DNA from: Rosellinia necatrix | Taxonomy: Eukaryota; Ascomycota; Sordariomycetes; Xylariales; Xylariaceae | Assembly (NCBI GenBank): GCA_021209875.1 | Contig: JAGYVD010000010.1 | Span: 744,001-808,000 of the forward strand | Direction: 5' to 3' | DNA length: 64,000 nt | Shown here: positions 10,662 through 23,439 of the stretch, piece after piece | How positions within the stretch are numbered: the first letter of the stretch is position 1 | Layout of the letters: each line of letters opens with the position of its first letter | The notes under the pieces: model-generated | What the model was told of the DNA's origin: nothing | Seen by the model: the letters and a program-made list of their open reading frames with translations, nothing else | Database searches by the model: none | Program-made: the position numbers and the translations under genes

Positions 10662-12930
10662 GGGTTGACAATATCGAGATGGGTTGCGAATAGGAAGGAG
10701 GTAGGAAGAAAGGGGTTAGTTCTGCCAAAACTTCTCGAATTAGATGGAAGGACCAGGAGACTTTGTGTATTCCCTATGGGTTGGCAACACATATCTATAT
10801 AAATGCTCTATGCTGAGTGAATGGAATAACAAGGTTTGAGTGAATGGTCTACGGATTGTTCACTCCATTCCCTCGATCGCATCCACCAGCAATGGCGCAG
10901 CTCGAACCCGTATCCTTGTTATCGCTAGAACAGGCAAGAACGTGCTTACAAGATTGATTGGTGGTATACGTTGCCCCCGTGTTTATTCCTATAGTAGTAA
11001 CACAAGGTGATATCTTCATACTGGGATGGTATATGGAGACCGCCCTAACGAGTAATAGGTTATTAAACGCTGTTTATAGCCAATGATTGACAGTACCAGC
11101 TTCCTAATCTCTGTTGCTGGCTTACTAATATAAAAGAATATCCGTCACGATCGTGACAGTGTGTAAATAGCAATAAACAGTCAAGTCTTCTGCTTGATAA
11201 TGTTGTAATGTTGTCGGTTTGGCATCAATAGTGTTGTGCATGGTGCTGTGGTTCTATTCCGTGACAGTATTAGGTACCTGCCTTTATTATCCAGTAAATC
11301 CCTATATGCTTTGGATTGAATTAAATATGGTTATTACACCTCCCGTGAGGTAGTTACACTTGTATGAACATAAAAGACCCGGGGTAGAGTTGTATTCTGT
11401 GGTGACGTTATTGGAGATGGGGAAAGCTGCAACATGTCTAAGCTTTCCCCCCGGCTTACAAAAAGTATGCCTGAAGCTAACGCCAAGGCTTTTGAGTCGG
11501 CGCGGGGGGGTCTTGGGAGGCAATATATTCTTATACGGCTGCATCGTGGTGGGATCACAGAATGGCATGGCCACTTTCTCATACTGGTCAGTGACGCGCT
11601 GCCGTGGGAGTTTTATTAATCAGACGTCAACATAAGTTGATATAGGGAGCAGTAAAAACAGGCTAGGTCAAATGGGCAAGGAAATTTGTTATTCCGAATG
11701 TTTTTCAATCTTAGATAGTCTAACATTCGAGAAGGCTGAATTTTCGTTAGGGAACTATTGTTGACTGTCTTCTCCTGACTATTTTTCTAACTATTAAAAA
11801 TTAAGCGATCCTTGGTAGCTGCTGGTCCCATAGGAGGATAAACCTCACGGTGCTCTACTGACATGAACAGTTACGTCTCTCGGTTTCATATTTTGAGGGC
11901 CTGATTTGGTCGATGGATATGGATGCTTGATTGACTTGTTGGCGGATGAATAAGGGGGGGATGGAATACCCGAGAAAAAAAAAATTGCGCTCGATATCAA
12001 GACATAGAGTTGTTTGTTCGGGAAACATACTACAATATGTTCGTGCCCGGATCAAAATAGGAGGGATGGAAATACTGTAATATCAACAAGCTCCTAGGCG
12101 TCTTATAGGGAAGTAGCTTCTATCATGTGGCCGCATACTATTCCGGTTGTCAAGCAACAACAACCAGTAAGAGAGGGGGGGAGGGGGAGAGGGTTCACTG
12201 TAGAGGATAATAGGGGCCCAGGTAAAGCCCATGGGCTATTTATGCCATGAAGCTTATATCTATCGAGTTGGATACCACGGCAGTCGAGTAGCGGAGAGCG
12301 GAGGATAGCTAATTATGACCTAGACAATAATGCTGAATAAAACTAGCTTGCAATTTGGTAAGTCCGAGTGCCGATAAATGTCTCTCAATCTCATAACCCG
12401 TTCTGGATTTCAACCAAGAACACGTTCCGGACGTTATGACCTGTCTTCGCGGGGTAAGAACCTCGAAAGGCGGTTGAAGCTACACAGAAGCACATATAAA
12501 ATGCTGGAGGATAACACACAACAGTTACTAGATTCTAAAGCCACGGCAGCATGCTAGATCCGGAAGGACTGTCTGACCAACTGAAGCTCACATTAATGGA
12601 AACAAGGCAAGGGCGGTAGAACAAGATGGGACGGGCTGAACGAGTGGCGTACTAGATAGACGTCCTAGAGAACACATGATCTAGATTAGCTTTGCCACGC
12701 TGAGATCTAGTACTGAATACACTAAGACTCGATCGCCAGCCCGCATGAGGCAAAGGGATGGGCAGAATACTACCAAAGCCGGGCGATAGTTCCCGAAGGG
12801 GATGAGGAGGTCGAATTAGGAGCTAGTGATTACATAACGGGTGGTTGGCGTAATCCAGGGATGGAAGGTCGACGGCAGGGCGACTACAAAACATGTGCCA
12901 CGTGCAGCAATTAATTAATATAACATAGGC

Positions 12931-12976
12931 ATGTATGTATGTATGTATGTATGTATGTAATGTATGTAATGTATGT
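12931..12976. repeat. ATGT tetranucleotide microsatellite
   Basis: About seven perfect ATGT units followed by interrupted copies (ATGTA ATGTATGTA). A second array of the same unit lies at 61186-61225. Confidence 0.95.
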
Positions 12977-13693
12977 AGATGGATGTAGATGGATGTCCTT
13001 CCTGGCAGCCGGTCGACAAACGCCCGAAGGAAGATGAACCGAAGCCGGCCGGCCGTATTTGGACGTAGTAGAGCGTTACGACGACGGGTAGCATCGCCTA
13101 CTCTGAACAACGGCCGAGACAACGGCTGGACCACCAAACCACCACCCACTACCCGCCACCTTCTTTTGTCAACCTCGTGGAGCCAGCCGTACGACCCAAC
13201 GGCGGTGCGGCAAGGCGACGGCCGTACGTGTGTCTACCAGCTAAAACCACACAAGCAAGAAAATACCCGGGCAACAGGCACCGCCTTGTGTAGCTCTGCA
13301 GTTGCATGCAGCTTACCGCCTTTTGCGTCCGTGGGCCGATCTTCAAGAACCCATTGTGACGATAGGGCATGGGCATGGGTATGGGCGTAGTGCCGGCTCC
13401 CGTTGCTGCGTCTGGGCCCCTTCAGGGAGCAATTACCGAGTGGTATGGTCTAGTCGGCAGTATTACCCTGGGAATATTGGACGCTCAAGTACCTAGACTC
13501 TAGTCTAGATAGCTACTATGCACTTAATTGACTCACTTAGCAATGCCGGTAATGCAAGGAGACCCTCTTTTAAAAAGTAAAAAGTAGAAAAAAAAAAATA
13601 AATCCGCCGCAAGAACTAGACGGGGGCCGTTGGAGCACCCCGTTGGAGAGCAGATGCATCGGGTACCTAAGAGAGGGGTAGCTAGATAGGTGC

Positions 13694-13731
13694 TACCTAC
13701 CTGTAGGTTGTAGGTAGGTTAGGTAGGTACT
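13694..13731. repeat. TAGG/CCTA cluster
   Basis: Clustered CTACC and GTAGG words in both orientations form a short imperfect palindrome-rich patch. It is one member of a dispersed set (also 2243-2267, 24067-24101, 36404-36424, 43079-43108, 54432-54455, 59948-59979). Confidence 0.8.
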
Positions 13732-14347
13732 TACTTACCTAGTTACACCACTTGGTGGGAGCAGGGCATTTGTAAGGTCCGGGCATGATCTGCAGGACCG
13801 AGCTTTGAAGTCTCAGCCCTTCGACTCGAAGTTTAGGTGAAGAGATCATATGGCACTGCCGCCCTGCCTGCAGATAGCCACTATCATGTAGTGTGGTGTA
13901 CTCGTCTTCCGCTGTTGCGAAGAATCGGCAAAAAAAAAAAAAAAAGAGGCAAGAGTGCGCAAATGTACGTGCTATTGCGATAATACTACCAACCACGAGG
14001 CCTCGGTGCGTGCTGGTGCTGGGATGGTGGCGTCCTTGGTGGTGGGATGCAAGATAGTGGGATCTGGTCGCGTGCTCCTGCTGCATGCACAGTATCATGC
14101 TGTAGCCGTGTTATTATTAGACGACCAACCGCCCGCTCTCTGGCCTAGTCCGTCACACATGATCATTTTGCCTGCTGCAGTCGTGTGTGTGTATGGACGA
14201 TGGGGGTTGGTTGCCCTACCTGACGTGTGCCGCGATCTGGTTAGCAACGGAGGGGGGCTACTACATATGTAGATTGTAGATACCGACTACTTATGTTGGA
14301 TGTAGTAGTTATAAGTTGTGTCGTAATGCCCCTAGGCGTCTGAAGCC

Positions 14348-14417
14348 TGGGGGAGGGGAGATGGAAGGGAGGGGGAGGGGGAGGGGGAGGGGAAGAGGAA
14401 GAGGAAGGGGGAGGGAA
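14348..14417. repeat. G-rich tract with quadruplex potential
   Basis: The plus strand holds a run of GGGGGA/GGGGA/GGAAGA units with at least five separate G-runs of four or more. This is well above the four G3 runs needed for an intramolecular quadruplex. The function is unknown. Confidence 0.7.
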
Positions 14418-17400
14418 TGGGGCGTTTCTTGGCGGCGACGAAATGCTTGAGCACCGGGCTGGGCTAGCGGGGGGCTGCTGCTACAATATGTATCAACAAG
14501 TAGTGCACTGCCTGTGGTCTGTGGTTGGGATCGTGATGATCTCTGTGACGGTGCAGTGCTGGGTATAGTGAGTGGACGTGCTCGAGGCAGTTTCGAGTCA
14601 GCCAGATCGTTGGCGGGGACGGGGCGAGATCGACACGTCCATGCTGTCCCATGCTGTCCCATGTCGTCCCATGCTGACCACATTGACCATGTACTGATAA
14701 CGGTTTGGCGGTTTACTCGATGTAAATAAATAAAAAATTAAAAATAAAAATAAAAATAAATAAAAAAAATGTATGGATGCACGTGAAAGGTCAGGATATG
14801 CTGCCGAGACCCTGTGACGCATGCTTAGTAGGCATCACACCATCGCCAGATGGACCGCGGGCTCCTTCGGGGTGGACGAGTCGTGACTGAACATGGCGAT
14901 CGAAATGCTGTGTGATGGGTAAGTGCACTTAATCGATTGTGTGTACGTGTAGGCAGGTATATATGTACCTTTTCTCTAGGTACCAGTTACACCCCGATGG
15001 TATCGTCCGTGGAACTCTCGATATTGCATAAAAATACCGAATCAGTGGCGGTTTGTAGGCACCAACTGCTGTGTTGGTGGAAGAAGATAGGCATTCCGAG
15101 ACACCATCGAATTACCATGTACAATATACAGTACTCAATGTTTTCGCCGGCTTGGAATTCGGATTATTCCGTACCAATTTAGCGTATTTGGTAGGCACCT
15201 ATCTTGACGCGTCTACATGGCTACGGGAATGTAGTGCTATGTAACCTCAGTTAACTACCTGAATCGTCGTCAAGCCTAATTCACCGATCCGATATGAAAG
15301 CTGAAACATGAAACGGTCGCTTAGAAGGGTTCACTGAAGCAGCGCTGAGGCAAGGTCGATGCATTTAATAAAAGCATTGTATCTAACCACCACTGCCGCC
15401 ACCACTGTCACCACCTCCACCACCACCGCTGCCGCCATGTGCGAACGGATGGAGAAGGGACACGGCATATCGCCCTGGCCGCGGTGCTGTTCAAGAACTG
15501 CCCGACTCGTTTGATGCCGAGGAACTGGATGAGCGGCATCGACGTGGATGCCTTGCGAGTCCTCCATGACGAGAGAGCATGCTCACGTAGCTGTGTCGAA
15601 ACCCCGTAAAGAGGCTCTCTGCGCCCGTTCCTGTAGTCGTTGCGTTGGGCTTTCTATGTAGGGAATGCTTACTTAATCATACACACACAAGCAAGCATGT
15701 AGTTGATGCTGCTAAGACCTTCGTCTCACGTTCACTTGCTCCTCTGCCTTTATTTGCGTTAGATCAATAGTTACATACTACGAAGTAGTACTAGACGATG
15801 CCCATGCATAGGTACCAAAGCGGACAGCATGTTTGGCGTCGGAGATGATTCGGTTTTAGCGAGTTCGAGAAGCAAGAGCTGCATGACCCATCCCCGTGGA
15901 AGGCCCTGGGTGATAGAGCGATACATATGGATATACGTCACAAGAACCAAGTATACCGACAACATGGGGCGTGCCGGTTCTGTGCGATTCTGGCTCGGCC
16001 GCCTGTGGAGATGGGAGCACTGGGAGGACGTGCAGCCAGAGTCTACCGGGTACCTGAGGTTATTCTAGAAGCGCCATGAACCTATAAAATATACATTTGG
16101 AATGCCGGTTGCATGGTAGGCAAGTGGCCTGGAACGGCGCCGAAGCGTAGGACCCTGGTAGCTCGTGTGTTTCTGAGTCTGCCTCTCCTGCTATGGTAGG
16201 TCTGGAATCTCTGTGGAGGTACAAAACCGAGCGTTTATCTTTCTTCCCTTTCCTGGGGTAACGTGGGTGTGCTGTAAGTAAGCCTAAGAAACGAGAATAT
16301 TTCTACTAACGAGTCATCCGTGTGTAGGGGAGTTCTGTAGTGGAATATCTCTGCCGGCTCCGATATCGTTCGAGGAAATCGAGACTAACCTTGACGGACG
16401 GGATGGGGGAATTTCTCCGTATGATGTGAGTGATACTACAAGTGGGAACCTGATAACGAGTGATTCGTTGCCAGGGCAAGCCCACAGAACGCGCAGGACG
16501 GGGGGTCGATTCTCTTAGTGTAGTGTGGAGGGCACAGGGAGACGGGATCTGTACATTCCATGGAATGTCAATATGTTATACACGTGTAGTTATCGAATTA
16601 GACGAGTGTACCTCATGGTTACTTGTATGAGGAGGATTGAATGGTAGCCCTGTGCACCAAGCACATGAATTATTCGGACAATGTTCGCCCTGTTTACCTA
16701 TCTTAGCTAAGACCAATTTCCCAACGTGAGAGTTGTGGGTACTAGACAGTTTTATGGGAGAAGCAGCTACTATTCGTTTATGTGCATATGTATGTATGTA
16801 TGCCTGTATTGACGGTTTAGGGGATGAGAATGAACGGGAAGAGCTCTTGATTTGATGCGCCATGGTACACAACAAAACCTATGTATTACTATGTGTGCTT
16901 GTTCTGGATGCCCGAGTACACTACAACTAGATTACGGTCATGATTTGTGGCGTAGTGACTAGTACACTAGAGGCTACTGATGTCCAAGGCGGAACATAGG
17001 GTTATCTAGACCATATAGGCCCATTGCAGGCTCAACCGCACTGCTCAACACGGCGCGTACCGGGGAGGTACTGATGCTGTCAAGCCGCCATGACGCTGTT
17101 GTGAAACATATAAAGGGTAGGAGGCGTAGGTACCCTTGGAATTGACTATTGGATGCTCAACCTTATTAGTGGCGGGGAAGAGTGGCAGGGGTGTTGCTGG
17201 TCAGGATTTGTACTTGCCCGCATTTCTATAGCTATTGGACAAGCCACCACAGCTCGGACGGCGTTTGTGCCATCGTTGAAACAAGAATCTAACGAGTAAC
17301 CTGCCGTAGTCTAGGTGCCCAAGGTGCGAAGTAGTGTATAAGCAATAAGTGCTAATACGTTGAGCATTGCCGTTATCTTCCACGTTGGAAGCGCTGGGTT

Positions 17401-17885
17401 TAGTGTTAGCTTAACATGAGACAGAGTTTCCCTGGACTCCCGACTCCACCACATAACATCCGGATGTGTACATACACACACATGTACATACATACATGCA
17501 TACATACGTAGTACGGTACATATAATCGTTACCAATGGTGAAGAGCTTACACCCCACCATATGCACCTTGACCCCAGCCAACTAACTGACCTAGGCTGAA
17601 CAGAGCTCTTATAACTGTGACAGAGCTGGTTGGAACCCTCCCCCCTTCCCCTTTAAAACACCATGTAAACAACCTGCTTCTTGCGTGCCTAGCTGTTGTT
17701 ATGGTGTATATACTTACAAATATATGTATGCCATGTCGATGATATAAGCTTCCCGTAGTCGGTGCAGATTATATTGGCCTATGCTGTCTTGGCATAGCTG
17801 TCTCTGAAGAGCTGTCTTCGAACGGCTATTTCTAAAGCTAGCTAACATGAACTTTAACGGTAAGCGCTTGACGTTGATTGAGTGA

Positions 17886-18047
17886 CTTGGAAACGCCTCT
17901 TTTCCAAGCATTAGCCCACCATCTTCGGTGGACTTTCAGGGCTGAAATGCCGCCCAGCACGCCAACCGTCAGCCGGAGAACCGTCCATACACGGCGGCCC
18001 GGTTGATACCGCCTGGTCCACTTGAATGACTCTCACCTTGGGTCATT
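17886..18047. other. cluster of strong hairpins, candidate structured RNA
   Basis: Several consecutive stem-loops lie within 162 bp. CTTGGAAA pairs with TTTCCAAG (17886-17908). CATTAGCCC pairs with GGGCTGAAATG (17909-17949, with an inner CCACC/GGTGG helix). GGCGG pairs with CCGCC around 17991-18013. AATGACTC pairs with GGGTCATT (18025-18047). There is no open frame of interest across it. An RNA gene, a transposon end or chance are all possible. Confidence 0.3.
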
Positions 18048-21000
18048 TGCTCTTTTCTCATGTATGACTCTTGAGTGATGTTGACTGAGCAAGAAGAAGA
18101 AGGGGGAAGGGGGTTGTCCAAGGTGTGGATGTGGTTCTGGCACGGTACGGGAGGTACCTGCAGACCTAGGTAGCGCCTAGGTAGGACCTTATCTCACTCG
18201 TGATTGCACAAACCATGATACTGTAGCAATCTTGTTCACCACCCATATCCGCCTGTGTTGCGGTAGGCAATTTCGAGGGTCTCCCCTAATTTCGCTGGCG
18301 ATCGACGGTTAAGTCGCTGGGTGGACGTTGGATGGGTGGTGGCCCACCTTGTATGCAACCTTCATTTTATTTTGTAGGCAGATCAGGCTAGCCTGTCGAC
18401 AATATTTTCTTCAAATCGGTAAGGCTACCTGGCTGGGTACGGGACTCACACTTTGACGTTGTTATATGCGGTAATGCAGCTAAAGGGGCTTGAACCTGGA
18501 CTGGCCTACAAGGTACCTAGGTAGTTGGACCTTGGCGGCTGATACAAATCGCACCAAGTTTCGGTACTTTTCATGTACTATGTACACCAGCCCCATAACT
18601 TGCCCAGGCGGCTCCCCAATGATATTGGGGGACCAATCCCCGTTGGAGCCTCTATTTTGCCCATGTTGTCTCACTCATTCATGCCGCTGCTCATGCAGGT
18701 TGATGCAGTCTGATGTACAGTATACTAGGCTAGCCCTCTGAGACCCCGGCCATATGACCCGAGGTCGTAACAGGTGAGAACCACAGGCATGAACGAGGGC
18801 CGGCATTGAGCGCGGAACTGGGTCGGGGATAGATACCCAGGTAGGACTACACCACATGCTATCTACTGCCTAGCCTGGGTACCTACTTAAACACAGCAAA
18901 GCAGTGTAAGTACGTATGTATGTATGTGGTCAGTTGGATAGTTAGATGTACCTTGCGTTTGGCAATAGCGGTGTGCCACATTGGATAAATATTGGATAGG
19001 TCTCCAAAACGAAGCGAAGCCCCCCTGAAACGCAACAGGAAAGTTATGCGCCTTACCCAGTGCACCATCCCACCGGTGACTCTACAGATTGCCTAGGCTT
19101 ATCAGCTAGTTCGCTATACTTGTGACGATCAAAAGTTGGGAAACATATCTCGGGAGGAACAGGGGAAATGAGGTGATTTGAACCTCACATCTTTGCTTTG
19201 TTTTCTCACAGCTTCCTGCCAGTTACCCTCGTGGCCTTGTAACAGAGATAGCATATGAGATGGTGCTGTGGTTTATCTGCTAATTTTTTTTCGGGGGCTG
19301 GAGCTTGATGCGGTTCGGGAAGAGACGAAACATTTTTCTCTGAGCCGGTGATCGTCACCTGGTGCACCTCCCCCCACCCCCACCAACACCTTGTTGCGCG
19401 CTCAACATTCCTAGCTAGATACACTGTACTTCTAGAAATAGCTGTCCCATCATGATGGGTTCGGATGAATGCCGAGGAATGTCAAACAGGATGTGTATTA
19501 ACGGAGATCGAATCTGAATAGAGTAGTGGCAGAAAGTATAGAATGCTTGCCTGGTATAAAAGTAGTTGCGGGAGCAAACGGCGGTTGGAAAGATCTCTTA
19601 GTGGGGTTTGCGATGAGACAGGGACTTGCTTCTTGGCATAGAGGATTTTGAAGAATGGGGTGGTTCACGCTGGCTAAATCCTGCCGTCGTCTTCCTTCAT
19701 GTAGACACCGAGATATACATAATTTGTATGTACCTAGGTATGCATATATGTATCTGTGTTCACCAATCACCCGAACTTTAGCGTACGGCTTACCAAGCTA
19801 GTGGAGGAACGTACTAGTGCAGGCGTGAATGATGGGATGACTTGGTAACACCTTCAAGAAGGCATATTATTGCACAATGATGGGCGTTTCGAGGGCAGGA
19901 TGAGATTATGGGATGGGTTGCACCGTACCAACTATGGTGGAAAGACAGCGGTAATAATTATGTGCGGTGTTCCCCTACACCTAGAAACAGTCCTTGCCAG
20001 TGCATACATAGTATAAATGGCCCTACGGGCTATTTGGGGTAAAACTATCTGGGGCCAGTCAGCATACAGATTATGCTCATGTACAAAGTACATTGGTCCT
20101 AGCTAATTAATACTCACTTGAACATAGCGTTGTCGTCATGTGGTGATTGGTGATGACAAAGGAAGCCCAGCCTGCTGTATTAGCAAGGAAGAAGTCGCTG
20201 CTGCTGCTGATGATATTGTTGTTATTGCGGGCTGAAATGACCAAACTCATAATGGACGCGTGCGTGCATGTGTGAGATAAATGTAGTTGAATGGGTAGGT
20301 GATATTCTGGAGGGGATTATGCTCGTTGCCTCCTTTCAACAATGGAGATGGCTTAGGATGATGGTAATTTGTAAACAGCAATGAGTTAGGCGGAAACAAA
20401 AGACACCAGATTAGGGCCAATATTCCGTGATCGACACCTAGGTAGTGCATAAAGGGAAGGGCAAAGTGGAAGAGTTGAACTTGAAAGAGGTGTGGGGATT
20501 TCGGTAGTCGAATTTCGAGGATAGGGCGGGACTGCATGGACCTCTTGATGCTGGACCGATGGCAACCTTGGCCGACTAAAGTGGAAAAGGGGGCAGGTGG
20601 AGGCAGATATGCATAGAGCGAGGTTTGCCGCCCCTTTCTTGTCGTTTCTTGTATTGTGTGCGCGAAGCGAAACTTCCGAATCGGGAGGTGGACTTGGGTT
20701 GCGATAGGTATTGCTCTGGTGGGGTTAGGCTTGATTGAATTTTCGATGACAGGGTTCAGGGCATTCCGTGACCCGCCAACGCCCCACCTACACTGCTGCT
20801 CCAATCCCTGCAGCACTAAACTTCCCGGCACGCACTCGTATGAGCCCACCCGCCAATGTACCTCAAACTCTTATTTGCTATGTGCTTGGCGTGCTTTAAG
20901 AGCACTGGCTGGGACAAGTGGTTCAGACACCTCCATCGGTACGCCTGAAGCTCGGTGCTTTGTAGGGCGCTGTGGCCTGCCGCAACCTGCCGTGGTGTGT

Positions 21001-21347
21001 TTTTCTCTCGGTGGCCAGTCTCCCTTGTCCTCCCTCCCTGCCCTTAATCACGAGACAAATAAATACGACCCGGTAGGAGCTGCTACCCTCTTTTCCCTCT
21101 TCCCTCCCTTTCCCTCTTCCGTCCACACAGACACAGCGAGACCTAACCTTCGTCTTGTCGCCGCCACACCAGACCAACCCTAATTACTGCTATCGGCCAG
21201 ACGCCAGATTCGTCAGACAAAGTAATACTTTGAGCCTTGGTAGTGTACGGCTAATCGCTTTCATTTTCCTACTTTTTTTCCTTTTGAGATACCCAATTGT
21301 GATACCCAAATACTTTTCTCTTTTCGATACCCCAACACACCTATAAA

Positions 21348-23107
21348 ATGGCCGAGGAACAGAAGCCCGTTGCTGTCCCTGAGACAACACCAGCCGTCGC
21401 TGAGCCAGTCGCGGAGGCTGTCCCCGAGACGAAGCCCGTAGAAGAGGCGCCCGCTGCCGCTGACGCCCCGGCTGAAGCTGCCGCTGAGACAAGCGCCGAG
21501 GAGGCGCCTGCCGCACCGGTCGAGGAGGCAAAGGAAGAAGTAAAGCCAATTGAGGCCGGTACTCTTGAGCACAAGGGTGCCCCAGCCAATTTCCCCAAGT
21601 AGGTGTAGTACCAAATCGGATGGGACGTGGGACTTGATTTCTAACTGGCTGAACCAAGGAATCTGCTCTATACGAAGAACCATTTCTGGTTCGGAGTCGA
21701 CGCCCTTGATAAGGACAAGTTGGTCACGTATTTGAAGAATGAGAAGACCAGCGATGTTGCCCATCACGTTGTCTCCTGGGCTAGCCAGACTGGAAAGGGA
21801 CTGCTGTTCTACGGAAAGGAATCTGACAAGGGCACACCGGTTGGAGTGATCCAATTGGTACGTAGACATAATCTGAATTCACGCCACCCAGTCAAACTAA
21901 CAAGATCCAGTCCGAGGCATCGGAGCCCACGGCCGATGGCTCAAACAAATTCCACTTCACCTCCAAGGGCCACAAGCACGCATTCAAGGCCCCCACTACT
22001 GCTCAGCGCGACAACTGGGTTGAGCAACTGAAGCTCAAGATCGCCGAGGCCAAGGAGCTGGCGACCACCGTGACCGAATCTGAAACCTACAAGCAGACAC
22101 TTGAGATCTTGAAGCCGGCTGCTCCGGCGAAGAAGGAGGACAAGCCTGCTGCGGCTGCGACAGAAGCCCCCAAAGAGGAGACTCCTGCAGAGGTTGCTGA
22201 AGAGGCCAAGGAAGAGGAGACCAAGGAGGAGCCTAAGGAGGAGAAGAAGGAAGAGCCTAAGCGTCGCTCTGCCAGTCGCAAGCGAACCTCAATTTTCGGC
22301 AATCTTCTCGGCAAGAAGGAGGAGCCCAAGAAGGAGGCGGCCGTTGAGGATAAGCCTGCGGAGACTGAGGCCGCCACCGAGGCCACTTCTATTGAGCAAA
22401 TTATTCAGGCTACGGAGGCTGAGGCCGCTCCCGCAGAGGCAGCCACCGAAACTGCTTCAGGCGAAGAGGCGAAAGAGACCAAGGAGGCCCCTAAGCCTGC
22501 TCCCACGAAGCGCGCCAGCCTTTTCGGAAGTCTCTCTTTCGGAAAGAAGAAGGCTGAACCTGAGTCTGCCCCTACAACCCCTGCGAAAGAGGAGACTCCT
22601 GCCATCACAGAAGCCCCTGTTGCAGAAACCGCCCCTGTGATCCCAGCCGTTGAGACCACCGAGCCTCTATCTGCTGAGGTTGCGTCTCCTTCCGCCACAT
22701 CGGCCGACGCTACTGAAGCCGCCCCCGCTGCCAATGGCGAGACCAAGAAAGAGATGAAGAGCGACAAGCGGAAGACTTCTCTACCGTTTGCTTTCGGCAA
22801 GAAGGACAAGGCTCCCTCTGATGAGGAGGGCGAGAAGAAGTCGACCCCTTTCTTCTCCAAGCTACGTCAGACAGTCAAGAAGAGCAAGCCGGCCGAGAAG
22901 GCCGCGGAGAAATCTGAGGAGACACCAGCTGAAGACCAGCCTGCTGAGAGCTCCGAGGCCGCTGCGGAGCCTTCCGTCGAGGGAGCAGCCGATGCTAAGA
23001 CGGAGGAGACTAAGGTTGAGGAGCCTGCCGCTGCACCCGCAGTTGAGGAGCCCGCCGCCGAGAAGCCCGCTGCGGCCGCGACTGCCCCTGTTACTGCTGC
23101 CGCATAG
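21348..23107 (+). CDS. PH-domain protein, Meu6/Mug6-like, with Ala/Glu-rich tail
   Basis: Three exons: 21348-21598, 21659-21857, 21911-23107 (introns of 60 and 53 nt, phases 2 and 0), giving 548 residues. The N-terminal ~80 residues are an acidic Ala/Glu/Pro-rich stretch. A fungal pleckstrin-homology domain of the PH_6 type follows at about 85-195 (KNHFWFGVDALDKDKLVTYL, GLLFYGKESDKGTPVGVIQL, FHFTSKGHKHAFKA, RDNWVEQL). The rest is a long disordered Glu/Ala/Lys region holding three copies of a basic patch of the form KRxSxFG...FGKK, near residues 270-286, 350-367 and 436-452. Lipid or membrane binding through the PH fold, and phosphorylation of the serines, are inferred. S. pombe meu6 is induced in meiosis; the role here is unknown. 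A CT-rich leader precedes the start codon. Confidence 0.85.
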
Positions 23108-23439
23108 AGTGCGGGTCGCATAGGGCGCATGCGCTTTGTGTAGCCACGGACTTGTTCGTCGTGGCACCTAATGATTTTCATTACAGAGATACACCATCTT
23201 GTTGGGATTGGTCGGGAACGGAATCTGCATTTAAAGATACCCCACCAAGATTGGTTCTGAGCTGATACCCCCATCTTATAATGGTTCGACAATCCATCTT
23301 CCAAGCGAATACCAGTGGCAAAGCATGGACTGGGGCTGTGAGCAGGTGGTCGCATATGACTTGTTTTACTCGCTGTTGATTTTGCATGCTTCGCCTGGCG
23401 GAGCACGAAGATACGCCTTTTGTTTTCGACCAACATTTC

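Larger units (their letters stand above)
10260..21347. other. gene desert of about 11 kb
   Basis: No open frame here has a recognisable product, and I could not build a spliced gene. The frames present are short, overlap on both strands and are low complexity. The stretch carries a GT tract (10641-10661), an ATGT array (12931-12976), TAGG clusters (13694-13731) and G-rich runs (12172-12193, 14348-14417). It also has A-rich tracts, a hairpin cluster (17886-18047) and a CT-rich leader before the Meu6-like gene (20990-21125). No transposase or reverse transcriptase remnant was recognised. It could hold non-coding RNAs or decayed elements that cannot be seen by eye. Confidence 0.5.

Noticed and set aside
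10980..11270. Possible solo LTR with TATA-like AATATAAAAG and AATAAA words and a CACGATCGTG palindrome
   Set aside because: No matching terminal dinucleotides, no target-site duplication and no second copy in the window.
19165..19195. AGGTGATTTGAACCTCAC, resembling a tRNA T-arm on the minus strand
   Set aside because: The pairing would make a nine-base loop, and no D-arm, anticodon arm or acceptor stem could be found around it.
20247..20849. 200-codon minus-strand frame
   Set aside because: Composition looks random, no domain is recognisable, another open frame overlaps it on the opposite strand (20656-21183), and it lies in the leader region of the Meu6-like gene.
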